A stretch of 64,000 nucleotides of DNA. Origin: Paenibacillus sp. FSL H7-0326. GTDB taxonomy: Bacteria; Bacillota; Bacilli; Paenibacillales; Paenibacillaceae. Below, piece by piece: positions 53,259-62,721 of the stretch. Positions within the stretch are counted from its first letter, which is position 1; each line of letters begins with the position of its first letter. The notes under the pieces were generated by a model that was given only the letters and a program-made list of their open reading frames with translations, did not search any database and was not told the DNA's origin. The stretch lies in contig NZ_MPVN01000001.1 in assembly GCF_001955535.1 (NCBI RefSeq), positions 744,001-808,000 on the forward strand, written 5' to 3'. A program made the translations under genes and the position numbers.

Positions 53259-54842
53259 TTATTGAAACGAGCTGTCGTCACGACGTGTTGATGGTCTGCG
53301 ATTCTCGTTATTGTTGTTGTAAGGACGGGATTTGCGATCGCGATCGCGGTCACGATTGTAACCACCGCTTCCGCCATCTCTTCCCCCATCTCTACGATTA
53401 CCGTATCCGCCTTTATTACCGCTTCCGCTTCCGCTTCTGTTGTATCCACCGCCACTACGGTTGCCATAGCCACCAGAAGGCTTGCGTCCGCTAGAACGAA
53501 CATCTGGCTTACGGCGTTTAGCACGGATTGGATCCTCAGGAGTCAGCTCAATGGCTGCATCCTTCTTGTCGCCTGTGAGCAGCTTCAGAGCTGCTGACAA
53601 GAGCTGCACGGAATCATATTGCTCCAATAGCTGAATAGCGATACCTTTGTATTCGTTAAGCTCTCCGTCTTGTACAATTTCCAGAAGACGTTCAGCTGTA
53701 ACGCGTTGCTTCCCTTCAATCGCTTCAGCAAGTGTAGGAAGCGGTTTGCGTGGAATACGATGACGTGTTACACGCTCGATGAAATGCAGGTGGTCAATCT
53801 CACGAGGTGTTACAAAGGACCATGCAGCTCCTTCTTTACCTGCACGACCTGTACGGCCGATACGGTGTACATAGCTTTCCGGATCTTGCGGAAGATCAAA
53901 GTTAACAACATGTGTTACTCCAGATACGTCAAGTCCACGTGCTGCCACATCCGTTGCAACGAGTACATCAATGCTTCCATCACGGAATTTGCGCATTACA
54001 GTATCACGTTGATTCTGAGACAGGTCACCATGAAGTCCATCAGCAGAGTAACCACGTTTTTGGAGTGCTTCTGACAATTCATCTACACGGCGTTTTGTAC
54101 GACCAAATACGATTGCAAGCTCAGGAGATTCCATATCCAGCAAACGGCTGAGTGCATCAAATTTCTGACGTTCAGGCACTTCAATATAAGCCTGGTCAAT
54201 AAGTGGTGCACTTACTTGCTTCGGAATAACGGAAACGTGCTCTGGATTTTGCAAAAATTGCTGAGCGAGCTTCTGAATGTTAGGAGGCATCGTTGCAGAG
54301 AACAGCATCGTTTGACGATCATCAGGAACCTGCTTCAGAATCGACTGAATGTCTTCCATAAAGCCCATATCCAGCATTTCATCTGCTTCATCCAGCACGA
54401 CAGTTTGCACGTCTTCAAGTTTGATGGTTTTGCGGTTAATATGGTCCAGAAGTCGACCAGGTGTACCGATAATAATTTGAGGCTTCTTCTTCAATGCACG
54501 AATCTGGCGAACGATGTCTTGACCGCCGTATATAGGAAGTGTACGGATACCTTTGAAGCGGGATAGCTTCTCAATCTCTTCTGCCACTTGGATGGCAAGC
54601 TCACGAGTTGGTGCCATGATCAGGGCGCGAATCTTCTCATCCGTCTTGGAAATTTTGCTGATAAGCGGGATACCAAAGGCTGCCGTTTTACCTGTACCTG
54701 TTTGGGCTTGACCAATCAAGTCACTTCCATTGAGAGCAACGGGAATGGATTTTGCTTGAATTGGTGTTGCTTCTTCAAATCCAAGCTCGGTAATTGCCTG
54801 CAGAACCTTAGGTTCCAGATTAAATTCTGAGAAAGTTGTCAA
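53259..54842 (-). CDS. cshA: DEAD-box RNA helicase CshA
   Basis: This ATP-dependent RNA helicase of 527 aa acts in ribosome assembly, mRNA decay and cold adaptation. Motifs appear in order: Q motif [16 protein letters not shown], Walker [13 protein letters not shown] in [17 protein letters not shown] in [11 protein letters not shown], and [10 protein letters not shown]. The C-terminal tail is rich in Arg, Gly, Asn and Asp ([19 protein letters not shown]), an RNA-binding RGG-like tail. It starts at TTG 54842 with AAGGAG 11 bases upstream. A leader of about 250 bases precedes it. Confidence 0.9.
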   Translation of the reverse strand: MTTFSEFNLEPKVLQAITELGFEEATPIQAKSIPVALNGSDLIGQAQTGTGKTAAFGIPLISKISKTDEKIRALIMAPTRELAIQVAEEIEKLSRFKGIRTLPIYGGQDIVRQIRALKKKPQIIIGTPGRLLDHINRKTIKLEDVQTVVLDEADEMLDMGFMEDIQSILKQVPDDRQTMLFSATMPPNIQKLAQQFLQNPEHVSVIPKQVSAPLIDQAYIEVPERQKFDALSRLLDMESPELAIVFGRTKRRVDELSEALQKRGYSADGLHGDLSQNQRDTVMRKFRDGSIDVLVATDVAARGLDVSGVTHVVNFDLPQDPESYVHRIGRTGRAGKEGAAWSFVTPREIDHLHFIERVTRHRIPRKPLPTLAEAIEGKQRVTAERLLEIVQDGELNEYKGIAIQLLEQYDSVQLLSAALKLLTGDKKDAAIELTPEDPIRAKRRKPDVRSSGRKPSGGYGNRSGGGYNRSGSGSGNKGGYGNRRDGGRDGGSGGYNRDRDRDRKSRPYNNNNENRRPSTRRDDSSFQ

Positions 54843-55090
54843 ATTTATTCAAACTCCTTCTATTATGGTGGACATGTAATCCACTGTATTTCTCTGTATT
54901 CTTAAGTAGCGTTAATATATAGGCTGTCCCATCATGCACGATAAAAATGGGATTGCATGATCTCACAATTTCACTATAGAGAGAATAGATTCTCTCCCAA
55001 ATCGTCTAAACTACATATGATGTTTATTGAAACTTACTGAAAACAAAACATGCTTTTTTCGAAAAAAGGCGATCTACTCAAGAACATCCA
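54843..55090 (-). promoter_or_regulatory. Long structured 5' leader of cshA
   Basis: From the predicted start at 55090 the untranslated leader runs about 250 bases. It contains a hairpin at 54979-54996 (GAGAGAAT/ATTCTCTC) and two alternative stems that share bases: TCCCAT with ATGGGA (54928-54933, 54947-54952), or ATCATGCA with TGCATGAT (54931-54938, 54954-54961). This suggests temperature- or protein-dependent control. Confidence 0.5.
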
Positions 55091-55096
55091 CAAAAT

Positions 55097-55102
55097 ATTA
55101 TA
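55097..55102 (-). promoter_or_regulatory. Extended -10 promoter of cshA
   Basis: On the minus strand TATAAT is preceded by TGTGA, giving the TGn extended -10. A -35 match is weak. Confidence 0.55.
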
Positions 55103-55163
55103 TCACAAAACAATTTACAATTACCAGTAATCAATATAGTATGATACTTCTGAGGTGAAATTG

Positions 55164-55985
55164 GTGCTAAAATTAACTACAAAATCGCTAATCGTATTTC
55201 TAGGCGGTGCTATTATTGCAGCAGGATTCAACCTGTTTCTGCTGCCACATGAGCTGCTTAGCGGAGGAATCTCAGGTATATCCATGCTCATCGGATATTT
55301 TACTCCGCTTAACTTTAATGTCATGTACTTCGTCTTTAACATTCCACTGCTTATTGCAGGGTGGTTCTTGCTGGGCCGAAGATTTATCAGCTTCAGCATT
55401 ATAAACGTTATTGCTACGACCTGGATGCTAAACGTTCTGCCCGTTACTGCAATTGCTCATGATCAGCTGACTTCGGCTGTGTTCGGCGGCGTGCTTATTG
55501 GAGCTGGGACAGGACTTGCATTTCGTGCTGGCGGTTCTTCCGGTGGTCTCGATATCGTCGCTTCCATTATTACACGGTTTCGTGACTTCCCCGTCGGAGC
55601 CGTCATTGCCGTCATGAACGGAATGATTATTCTGCTCGCCGGTTATTTGAACAACGACTGGAATATCGCGCTGATCTCGGTGCTTTCCATCTACATTACC
55701 GGTAAGGTGCTTGATTTAATTCATATTGGACATGTGAAGGTTACCCTATTTATCGTTACCAATGAGACAGATAAAATGCTTGAACAATTGTTACCAAGAC
55801 AAAGAGGTGTAACGAAGATTAAAACCCAGGGTGCATTTACCGATCATGAAAAGGACATGCTCATGACGGTTACTACCAAATACGAGCTCGATGAGGTCAA
55901 GCAGATCATAAGAGCTACGGATCCCAAAGCTTTTGTCAACATCGTAGAAACAGTAGGAATAATGGGCTCGTTCAGAAGAAATTAG
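55164..55985 (+). CDS. YitT family membrane protein
   Basis: This integral membrane protein of about 273 aa matches the YitT family: five to six helices (FLGGAIIAAGFNLFLLPHELLSGGISGISMLIG, GGVLIGAGTGLAFRAGGSSGGLDIVA) and a C-terminal cytosolic DUF2179 domain (VTKIKTQGAFTDHEKDMLMTVTTKYEL). Function is unknown; transport or cation handling is suspected. The start is best at GTG 55164, 8 bases after GAGG; GTG 55155 and TTG 55161 are alternatives. Confidence 0.85.
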   Translation: MLKLTTKSLIVFLGGAIIAAGFNLFLLPHELLSGGISGISMLIGYFTPLNFNVMYFVFNIPLLIAGWFLLGRRFISFSIINVIATTWMLNVLPVTAIAHDQLTSAVFGGVLIGAGTGLAFRAGGSSGGLDIVASIITRFRDFPVGAVIAVMNGMIILLAGYLNNDWNIALISVLSIYITGKVLDLIHIGHVKVTLFIVTNETDKMLEQLLPRQRGVTKIKTQGAFTDHEKDMLMTVTTKYELDEVKQIIRATDPKAFVNIVETVGIMGSFRRN

Positions 55986-56118
55986 ATCATTTGTCAAGTA
56001 TAATTTTAATTATTTTTGTGATATAATAATGGTGCGTCGTTCCTATTAAGTGCAAGCCTTCTCATGAGGACCTTTTTTATCCGGGTATTTCACAGGCAAA
56101 TGGCTTTTCCGAGGCAAT

Positions 56119-56143
56119 GAATGATTCTTCTCGAATGATTCTT
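56119..56143. repeat. Short tandem direct repeat, 11 bp twice
   Basis: GAATGATTCTT occurs at 56119-56129 and 56133-56143, three bases apart, in the leader of the 64-aa gene. It could be a regulator binding site. Confidence 0.5.
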
Positions 56144-56164
56144 AGTTAGGAAAGGGTGATTAAT

Positions 56165-56359
56165 GTGGAAATGGAAAGGGTAAAACTGTCAGAAATCGTC
56201 ATGAAATGGTATCCGGAAATGCTTCCGACCCTTCGGCAGAACGAACTGAATTCATTCATTGTGCTGAGGGATGGTTTCGGATTACTCGAAGCAGAGGATG
56301 CAATGGAAATTATCCAATACAGCATCTGCGAGCATCAAGACGACTCCTATCTTCAATAA
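56165..56359 (+). CDS. Small hypothetical protein, 64 aa
   Basis: This acidic, helical peptide contains KLSEIVMKWYPEMLPTLRQNELNSFIVLRDGFGLLEAEDAMEIIQ; no family is recognised. The start is GTG 56165 with AAAGGG 8 bases upstream; ATG 56171 is possible. It ends before a strong terminator, supporting an independent gene. An extended -10 element (TGATATAAT) lies near 56020. Confidence 0.55.
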   Translation: MEMERVKLSEIVMKWYPEMLPTLRQNELNSFIVLRDGFGLLEAEDAMEIIQYSICEHQDDSYLQ

Positions 56360-56370
56360 TCTTTATAAGT

Positions 56371-56418
56371 AAAACCACCGCTTCTTCGGCTACATCGCTG
56401 CCGGGGGAGCGGTTTTTT
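56371..56418 (+). terminator. Terminator of the 64-aa gene
   Basis: AAACC/GGTTT, CCGCT/AGCGG and CGGC/GCCG segments form an interrupted stem with a T run at the end. Confidence 0.8.
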
Positions 56419-56543
56419 AATGCTCATCTTCTCCCTCTCTCTAACCTCCATAAATTAAACTGTTCAAATCAAACGTTATGTTTTAAAATATTTTTTTGTG
56501 CAATTCATTAGTGAACTATAACTTATCGCATGGAGATCAACAA

Positions 56544-57902
56544 ATGAAACCAACACTTAACAATGCTCAAAAGTGGAAACAATTCTTCGTTATATTGCTT
56601 CCCATACTCATTACCCAAATCTCATTATCGGCCATGACGTTCTTTGACACGAACATGTCCGGACATTTTAGTCCGGTGGATCTGGCCGGCGTTGCCATCG
56701 GAAGCAGTCTGTGGATACCAATTCAAACAGGCCTCAGCGGTATCTTATTGGGCATCACCCCGATTGTTTCCCAGCTTGTGGGGAGTGGTGAGAAAAATAA
56801 AGTCCGGTACAATGTAATACAGGCGCTGTATCTTGCTGGCGCTCTCGGAATCGTGGTCATTGCCGCTGGCATGATCCTGCTGAATCCCGTTCTTCAGTTT
56901 ATGAACCTAGAGCAACGGGTCGAGGATGTCGCCTTCTATTACCTGTTTGCCATGGCCTTCGGTATCGTTCCCTTATTCGGGTACACGGTACTCCGAAATT
57001 ACATGGATGCTTTGGGACAAACTCGAATTACAATGATGATTACCCTGATTTCATTACCCGTCAACATTTTACTGAACTATGTGCTCATCTTTGGAAATTT
57101 AGGTGTTCCTCAGTTTGGTGGGATTGGTGCCGGTATTGCTTCGGCAGTCACCTATTGGGTTATTTTTATCATTTCTATCTTTTTTGTCCACCGGGTTGAG
57201 CCGTTTGCTCAATATGGTATATTTCGTGAACGGCACAAAATTTCTATTCAGAAATGGAAAGAATTAACGCAGATTGGAGTGCCCATTGGATTTGCTATTT
57301 TTTTTGAAACTTCGATCTTCTCTGCTGTTACCCTGCTAATGAGCAGATTTGACACGAATACGATAGCAGCACATCAGGCTGCCTTGAATTTTGCTTCCAC
57401 TCTATATATGCTCCCACTGAGCATCAGCATGGCTTTAACGATACTTGTCGGATATGAAGTCGGGGCACAACGGGCAAAGGATGCGAGAACATACAGCAGG
57501 ATCGGCATCGGGTCAGCGATCATACTATCACTTGTCACAGCAGTCATTCTGATGGTATTCGGCGAACAAGTGGCTCGAATATATTCTACCGAAAGAACCG
57601 TCATTGAACTAATACAGCATTTTCTCGTTTATGCCATTTTCTTTCAAATTTCGGATGCAGTGGCGACACCGGTTCAAGGTGCTTTGCGTGGATATAAGGA
57701 CGTGAATCCTGCATTTTTCATCACACTAGTCGCTTATTGGCTGATCGGACTGCCTGTCGGACATCTGACAGCTACCTATACAGAATTAGGGCCATACGGG
57801 TACTGGATCGGATTAATCGTAGGGCTCGCGGTAGGTGCTGCAGCTCTAATGTGGAGATTGATCGCCGTTCAGCGTAAGTTCAGCACACAGACGAATCGTT
57901 AA
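56544..57902 (+). CDS. MATE family multidrug efflux transporter
   Basis: This cation-coupled efflux pump of 452 aa has twelve helices in two halves. MATE blocks are visible: TFFDTNMSGHFSPVDLAGVAIGSSLWIPIQ, PLFGYTVLRNYMDALGQTRITM, and the second-half IAAHQAALNFASTLYMLPLSISMALTILVGYEVG. The NorM/YeeO-like subgroup exports cationic drugs or flavins. The start at 56544 has GGAGA 7 bases upstream. It is convergent with pfkA across a shared terminator. Confidence 0.88.
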   Translation: MKPTLNNAQKWKQFFVILLPILITQISLSAMTFFDTNMSGHFSPVDLAGVAIGSSLWIPIQTGLSGILLGITPIVSQLVGSGEKNKVRYNVIQALYLAGALGIVVIAAGMILLNPVLQFMNLEQRVEDVAFYYLFAMAFGIVPLFGYTVLRNYMDALGQTRITMMITLISLPVNILLNYVLIFGNLGVPQFGGIGAGIASAVTYWVIFIISIFFVHRVEPFAQYGIFRERHKISIQKWKELTQIGVPIGFAIFFETSIFSAVTLLMSRFDTNTIAAHQAALNFASTLYMLPLSISMALTILVGYEVGAQRAKDARTYSRIGIGSAIILSLVTAVILMVFGEQVARIYSTERTVIELIQHFLVYAIFFQISDAVATPVQGALRGYKDVNPAFFITLVAYWLIGLPVGHLTATYTELGPYGYWIGLIVGLAVGAAALMWRLIAVQRKFSTQTNR

Positions 57903-57917
57903 ATTTATAAACCTTAA

Positions 57918-57974
57918 TCAAAAAAAGCTGACTCGTTGATACCTGCAGAGGTAATTCGAATCAGCTTTTTTATT
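57918..57974. terminator. Bidirectional terminator between MATE gene and pfkA
   Basis: AAAAAGCTGA and TCAGCTTTTT arms flank an inner TCG/CGA stem; runs of A and T on both sides serve both genes. Confidence 0.85.
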
Positions 57975-57980
57975 GATGTG

Positions 57981-58952
57981 TTATTGAGAAAGACGAATGG
58001 CTAGCTCATACATGTCCATATCAATAGAGCTCTTTGTATTAACAACAAGGTCGATATCCGTAAGCGTCAATTGATTATTAATAATACCACAAGCCTTGTC
58101 CGATTCGCCCTCAATCAGCTTACGTACAGCAAAATCACCTAATTTGCTTGCAAGATTGCGGTCAAACGGAGTCGGAGTACCACCACGCTGAATGTGTCCA
58201 AGCACCGTAACACGCGGCTCATAAGATGGGCAGCGAGCCATAATCTCTTTGGCTACATCCTCACCTTTACCCACACCCTCGGCAACAATAATGATACTGT
58301 GGCGCTTACCGTGCTCAAAATTCGACTGCATACGCTGAGCAACCTCATCCATATCGAACGGAACTTCAGGTACGAGGATGGTTTCTGCACCCGAAGCAAG
58401 TCCTGCATGCAGCGCAATATCTCCGCAATGACGTCCCATAACCTCAACAATGGAGGAGCGTTCATGAGAACTCATCGTATCACGCAGCTTGTTCACTGCA
58501 TCCACTACAACGCTGACGGCTGTATCGAAACCGATCGTATAATCTGTGAAAGAAATGTCATTATCGATCGTGCCTGGGAGTCCCATTGTTTTGATGCCCA
58601 GCTTACTCAGCTTGTTAGCACCTTGATAAGAGCCGTCACCACCGATAACGATGAGGCCATCAATACCACGCGAGCGCAAAACATCCGCACCCTTCTGCTG
58701 GCCTTCAAGCGTCATAAATTCTTTACAGCGAGCGGATTGAAGAATTGTTCCTCCACGCTGAATGATATCACCTACACTGCGCAGATCCATCGGGAATATG
58801 TCATTGTTCAGCAGGCCCTGGTAACCACGCTGGATACCAAAAACCTCTAAACCATAATACAGACCGCTGCGAACAACAGCACGAACGGCTGCGTTCATCC
58901 CTTGCGAATCTCCTCCACTTGTCAATACTGCGATTCTTTTGACTGCTGTCAT
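57981..58952 (-). CDS. pfkA: 6-phosphofructokinase
   Basis: This glycolytic enzyme phosphorylates fructose 6-phosphate with ATP. It is 323 aa, with VLTSGGDSQGMNAAVRAVVR, IVIGGDGSYQGA, the catalytic PGTIDND, EVMGRHCGDIALHAG and GHIQRGGTPTPFDR. Two residues of the usual GGDAPGMNAA are changed to Ser-Gln. The start at 58952 has GAGGAGG upstream; a longer frame from 58979 is not needed. pfkA is not next to pyk here but follows the ytpB-like gene by 23 bases, so they may be cotranscribed. Confidence 0.9.
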   Translation of the reverse strand: MTAVKRIAVLTSGGDSQGMNAAVRAVVRSGLYYGLEVFGIQRGYQGLLNNDIFPMDLRSVGDIIQRGGTILQSARCKEFMTLEGQQKGADVLRSRGIDGLIVIGGDGSYQGANKLSKLGIKTMGLPGTIDNDISFTDYTIGFDTAVSVVVDAVNKLRDTMSSHERSSIVEVMGRHCGDIALHAGLASGAETILVPEVPFDMDEVAQRMQSNFEHGKRHSIIIVAEGVGKGEDVAKEIMARCPSYEPRVTVLGHIQRGGTPTPFDRNLASKLGDFAVRKLIEGESDKACGIINNQLTLTDIDLVVNTKSSIDMDMYELAIRLSQ

Positions 58953-58975
58953 TGATGACTTCCTCCTCTTAATTC

Positions 58976-60058
58976 TCAATACATATGTTTACGAATCCAT
59001 TTGGAATTGGCTAGAAAAAAGCGCCTTGTGACAGGGCTGTTCTTCAGCAATCTTTTGGATACGGAACGAACTTCCTGCTGCTCACTGACTTTAGGATCAG
59101 ATAAATACAGGGCAAGCAGCCCTTCTATGATCATACGATGAAAAGAGCTTGCAGGGATAGCTGAAACATCCTCCTGCGCCTTATCAACAATGTAGGCAAT
59201 ACGCTCGATCATCTCATTCTCACTTTCGTAATAATTACAAAAGTTCAAATCACCGCCCTGCCTGTCTTCTTCCTGATCAATCAAATAATCCAGCATGATG
59301 TGCAGTCCCGTCACATGCGGAAAATAAGAGGCATGTATGGAGGATGCTCCATCATCATCAAGATGCGGGTCTGAAGCAGCAAGGAATAGCATGAATACTC
59401 CCAGTGTGGAACCCGTAGCTGCTGCAAATTCATTCCAGTTCAGCTCAGGTGTGCGGTGCTTGTGAAGCTCCCACCATTCAAGCAGCGCTTTCTCGCGAAG
59501 CTCGGGATGAATGTGCTTGTACACCTGCAGATCTACATACAGACCGGCTAGATCCGTTACATACGATTGCGCTTGATTGTAACCTGGCAGCTTCTTTATG
59601 CAGGATTGGCAGGTAAGTACTAGGCTATGCAAATATCCGTCATCTACCTGTTCGTCACGCAAAGCGTAATAGTTCGTCAGCTCTGCTTCAGGATTAACCG
59701 CATCAAGCATTGATTTATGTAACAGCCTGAAGTCTCCTTCATCCATGGAAGTGCTCCGATCACATAAGTTGTCCAGGTAGTCACTAATCGTCTGATAAGA
59801 AACAATAAGAGGAATGAGCACATTCCGCATTGGCAAGTTAACAGCTGCATAAATGGAGCCGCCCTCACAGTGGAACTGTTTGCTTGCTATGCTTGCAAGC
59901 GCTTGGGTTCTAAGCTCTTGGTCAGGAATTTGTTCTGCTCTCGTCTTTATTAGTTTAAGCTCTTTTCTTGCTTCAGGCAGTATATATTTATACACCCGAT
60001 TCATCAATCCGATGGGCCCCCGTGGAACATTGCGATTATGTTGTTTTTGTTTAATCAA
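58976..60058 (-). CDS. YtpB-type terpene synthase (DUF2600)
   Basis: This 360-aa protein belongs to the DUF2600/YtpB family, whose B. subtilis member is a class IB tetraprenyl-beta-curcumene synthase making C35 sesquarterpenes. Conserved acidic blocks suited to diphosphate and magnesium binding are visible: ISDYLDNLCDRSTSMDEGD, DLAGLYVDLQVYKH and the late MLDYLIDQEEDRQGGDLNF. It starts at TTG 60058, 9 bases after GGAGG. The substrate is inferred from the family. Neighbours include pfkA and, divergently, a MATE-like flippase. Confidence 0.85.
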   Translation of the reverse strand: MIKQKQHNRNVPRGPIGLMNRVYKYILPEARKELKLIKTRAEQIPDQELRTQALASIASKQFHCEGGSIYAAVNLPMRNVLIPLIVSYQTISDYLDNLCDRSTSMDEGDFRLLHKSMLDAVNPEAELTNYYALRDEQVDDGYLHSLVLTCQSCIKKLPGYNQAQSYVTDLAGLYVDLQVYKHIHPELREKALLEWWELHKHRTPELNWNEFAAATGSTLGVFMLFLAASDPHLDDDGASSIHASYFPHVTGLHIMLDYLIDQEEDRQGGDLNFCNYYESENEMIERIAYIVDKAQEDVSAIPASSFHRMIIEGLLALYLSDPKVSEQQEVRSVSKRLLKNSPVTRRFFLANSKWIRKHMY

Positions 60059-60292
60059 ATAACGGTGCCTCCACTATGTTATCTACATATTCATACCTGT
60101 TCAAACCACTTTCATTATAATATGACATGTGAATTTGTACAAATAAACGATAGGAAAAAGTCCATATTACCATATAAAGCGAATACATTTTTTAGAAACA
60201 ATAGGTCGCTAAATCCATACCGCTTCTTATTCTATAAATGAAAACGCATAACTCATGCATTGGGGGTTCGAAAATGAAGTATCAAAATTAGG

Positions 60293-60320
60293 TTGTCGCC
60301 GTGACTATTTATGATATAAT
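60293..60320 (+). promoter_or_regulatory. Promoter of the MATE-like flippase gene
   Basis: TTGTCG (60293-60298) and an extended TGATATAAT (-10 at 60315-60320) have a 16-base spacer, about 40 bases before the start. Confidence 0.6.
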
Positions 60321-60355
60321 TTCCATATTTCAATGTAAAAAGGAGTTTACACAAC

Positions 60356-61693
60356 ATGTCATCCGATGAACCCCTGTCGTGGAGAAGACTGCTCGCTTTC
60401 TTCATTCCTCTAGGAATATCAGCCTCTCTTGTGACCATCTCTCATGTCATTATTAACAGCACACTGGCGAGATCCGACCAAGCCGAGGTCGTCATTGCAA
60501 GTTATGCACTGGCTGGAAGTTTGCTCGCAGTTACCGAACGGCCCTCTACCTTATTGCGCCAAACATGCTCCGCACTGGTCAGGGACCGGCTTTCTTTTCA
60601 GGCCCTCATTTATGTAACCAAAATCTTTCTTGCAGCTGTGCTGCTGCTTGGCGGTGCTATCGTATACACCCCTATAGGAACCTCAATCTTCAAGTACTTG
60701 TTTGGTGTGGATAAAGCTCTGCTCGAACCGGTTATCCAGGTCTATCAAATTCTCATGTTTGTCAGCATTTTCTCAGTTATACGCAATATCTATCAAGGCG
60801 TCATTATTACTAATAACAAGACCAAATGGCTGACGATCGGAATGATAATTCGGCTCGCTGGCATGTATTCATTATCGCTGTACTTTATATGGACGGATTC
60901 AGTAACCAGCGGCACAGTGGGTGCGATTATTTTCGCCGCAGGCATGCTTATCGAAGCCGCAGTCAGTTATCTGGAAGGACGTAAAATAGTACAGCACATG
61001 CCGGAACAAATAGAAGAGCATCACATTAAGACGAAGGGACAGGTATTCTACTTCTATAAGCCGCTGCTCTTATCCAGTCTTGTCGCAATGTTTATAGGCC
61101 CCATCATTAATATCATGCTTGGAAAAACCGAGGGCATCGCCCTGGCGATCTCCTCATTCGCTATTGCAGGGAGCATCATGCAGCTCATGCTGAGCTTCTT
61201 CACCTATATTCATCAGATCGTACTGAATTTCCACAATGCTTATCCTAGAAAGGTAAATCAGTTTGCCCTTACAATGGGATTCATTCCATTTCTGTTAACT
61301 TTGACGGTTGCCTACACCCCGCTGGGTCCTTGGTTTCTTGAACATGCAATGAATGTTCGCGGTGAGCTGCTCGAGGAGAGCCTGCGCACTTTACGGGCCT
61401 TTATTTTGTTCACACTCATCACACCGTTCCTGGATTACAGTAATGGGCTCATCCTGCTGCGGGGACAAACCAAGACCATGTTCCGATCGCAGACAGCCAA
61501 TGCCATCTGCACAACGATCGTGCTCATTATCCTCGTTCTTGCCGCTCCAGGGCTGAACGGTGTTATAGGCGCTGTCGCTCAATCCACCGGCCTGCTTGCA
61601 GAGCTGCTGATCGTATGGATGGTTATTCGCCGAACGAATCGCGAGCCCAGCTTACAATCAAAATCATCACCGAACAAATCCATAGATGCTTAA
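60356..61693 (+). CDS. MATE/flippase-like multi-pass membrane protein
   Basis: This integral membrane protein of 445 aa has about twelve helices and resembles the MATE/MOP flippase superfamily in layout: an N-terminal LLAFFIPLGISASLVTISHVIINSTLA, paired helices and a second half starting VFYFYKPLLLSSLVAMFIGPIINIML. It lacks clear MATE sequence blocks, so it could export lipids or other molecules; similarity to ANKH-type members is possible. The start has AAGGAG 10 bases upstream. It is divergent from the YtpB gene. Confidence 0.65.
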   Translation: MSSDEPLSWRRLLAFFIPLGISASLVTISHVIINSTLARSDQAEVVIASYALAGSLLAVTERPSTLLRQTCSALVRDRLSFQALIYVTKIFLAAVLLLGGAIVYTPIGTSIFKYLFGVDKALLEPVIQVYQILMFVSIFSVIRNIYQGVIITNNKTKWLTIGMIIRLAGMYSLSLYFIWTDSVTSGTVGAIIFAAGMLIEAAVSYLEGRKIVQHMPEQIEEHHIKTKGQVFYFYKPLLLSSLVAMFIGPIINIMLGKTEGIALAISSFAIAGSIMQLMLSFFTYIHQIVLNFHNAYPRKVNQFALTMGFIPFLLTLTVAYTPLGPWFLEHAMNVRGELLEESLRTLRAFILFTLITPFLDYSNGLILLRGQTKTMFRSQTANAICTTIVLIILVLAAPGLNGVIGAVAQSTGLLAELLIVWMVIRRTNREPSLQSKSSPNKSIDA

Positions 61694-61743
61694 TCACATA
61701 GATGTGAAGATTGTGTGAATAAAATCACAGCAAAGACCAAAAA

Positions 61744-61773
61744 AGCACAGTCCCCCAAGTGGGGAACTGTGCT
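61744..61773. terminator. Bidirectional terminator
   Basis: AGCACAGT and ACTGTGCT arms with an inner CCCCA/TGGGG stem form a strong hairpin between the flippase and cold shock genes. Confidence 0.8.
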
Positions 61774-61829
61774 CTCAATTTTCGCTTTCATACAAACTTG
61801 TATAAGAAATCCGGTAACCGGAACAATTC

Positions 61830-62027
61830 TTACAGTTTGATTACGTTAGCTGCTTGAGGACCACGGTTGCCTTCAGTGATTTCGAATTCTACCGCTTGAC
61901 CTTCTTCCAAAGTTTTGAAACCGTCACCTTGGATTGCTGAGAAGTGAACGAATACATCGTCTCCGCCTTCTACTTGAATGAAGCCATAACCTTTTTCTGC
62001 ATTAAACCATTTAACTGTACCTTTCAA
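61830..62027 (-). CDS. Cold shock protein, CspA family
   Basis: This single-stranded nucleic acid chaperone of 65 aa carries the RNA-binding motifs [10 protein letters not shown] (RNP1) and DVFVHFSAI (RNP2) and the start MKGTVKWFN. It is of the CspB/CspD type; which one cannot be said. Translation begins at TTG 62027 with AGGAGG 8 bases upstream. A short leader with a CGCCAT/ATGGCG hairpin follows a strong promoter. Confidence 0.92.
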   Translation of the reverse strand: MKGTVKWFNAEKGYGFIQVEGGDDVFVHFSAIQGDGFKTLEEGQAVEFEITEGNRGPQAANVIKL

Positions 62028-62072
62028 ATGAACAACCTCCTAAAAATGCCGCCATCTATGGCGAATATCTAC

Positions 62073-62101
62073 ATTATACTTTATTGATTTTTACTTTGCA
62101 A
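62073..62101 (-). promoter_or_regulatory. Strong sigma-A promoter of the cold shock gene
   Basis: On the minus strand TTGCAA (62096-62101) and a perfect TATAAT (62073-62078) are separated by 17 bases. Confidence 0.75.
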
Positions 62102-62130
62102 TTAAACTTTTTCGGTTTCCGTAAAATAAT

Positions 62131-62159
62131 TTGCTTTGGCATCAAGGGTAAGGTATCAT
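62131..62159 (+). promoter_or_regulatory. Promoter of the 77-aa gene
   Basis: TTGCTT (62131-62136) and TATCAT (62154-62159) are separated by 17 bases. A GGTAA/TTACC inverted repeat overlaps the -10. Confidence 0.5.
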
Positions 62160-62190
62160 TTTACCAAAACCGCAAATTGGAGAAATGCAC

Positions 62191-62424
62191 ATGATTAAAA
62201 AACATCAAATATACAAAAAAGACAAGTGGAATATGATGACTGTAGAGGTTCAGGGACGTTACCTCGTTCTTCGTGAAATCTCAGATCAATGGGGCGAGGA
62301 AACCCACACCTTTATGAGCAGACCCGCACTTATGCAATGGGCTGAGAACCGTTTTCCTAAGGAGAACTATACCGATAATGAAGAAGAATGGATCGAGATT
62401 ATGAAAGCCTTCAAAGAGGTGTAA
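62191..62424 (+). CDS. Small hypothetical protein, 77 aa
   Basis: This soluble, charged protein contains IKKHQIYKKDKWNMMTVEVQGRYLVL split over a beta-like start, then a helical EEEWIEIMKAFKEV end. No family is recognised. The ATG at 62191 has GGAG 8 bases upstream; ATG 62185 is too close to it. Its end holds the ribosome site of the next gene, so the two form an operon. Confidence 0.6.
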   Translation: MIKKHQIYKKDKWNMMTVEVQGRYLVLREISDQWGEETHTFMSRPALMQWAENRFPKENYTDNEEEWIEIMKAFKEV

Positions 62425-62430
62425 CTATAA

Positions 62431-62613
62431 ATGGATGTTGGCATGAGCTATGTCATTTTTATTGTTGCGGCCTTCTTGCTGGGCTTTGTCATTATCACGA
62501 AGAGAGACAGTATACCCGATAAGCTGCGGCGACCGCTTGCCATCGCTGCCTTGTTAATGGTCGTGCTCGCTTTTATCCTCATTGTATACAGCATGGTATC
62601 ACTCGGGAGCTAA
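62431..62613 (+). CDS. Small two-helix membrane protein, 60 aa
   Basis: This peptide has two hydrophobic helices (SYVIFIVAAFLLGFVII and LAIAALLMVVLAFILIVYSM) joined by a basic turn with KRDSIPDKLRRP. No family is recognised. Its ribosome site AGAGGTG lies in the end of the preceding gene, showing coupled translation. It lies about 110 bases upstream of pepF. Confidence 0.65.
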   Translation: MDVGMSYVIFIVAAFLLGFVIITKRDSIPDKLRRPLAIAALLMVVLAFILIVYSMVSLGS

Positions 62614-62721
62614 CCTCTGAATTTCAGATTGGTCATATACATAAGCTCCCTTTCAAATATTTCAGTATCATGTCGGTCATACTAAGCGTTAGTGCCTTAA
62701 TTATAAGGAGGATACGCTCTA

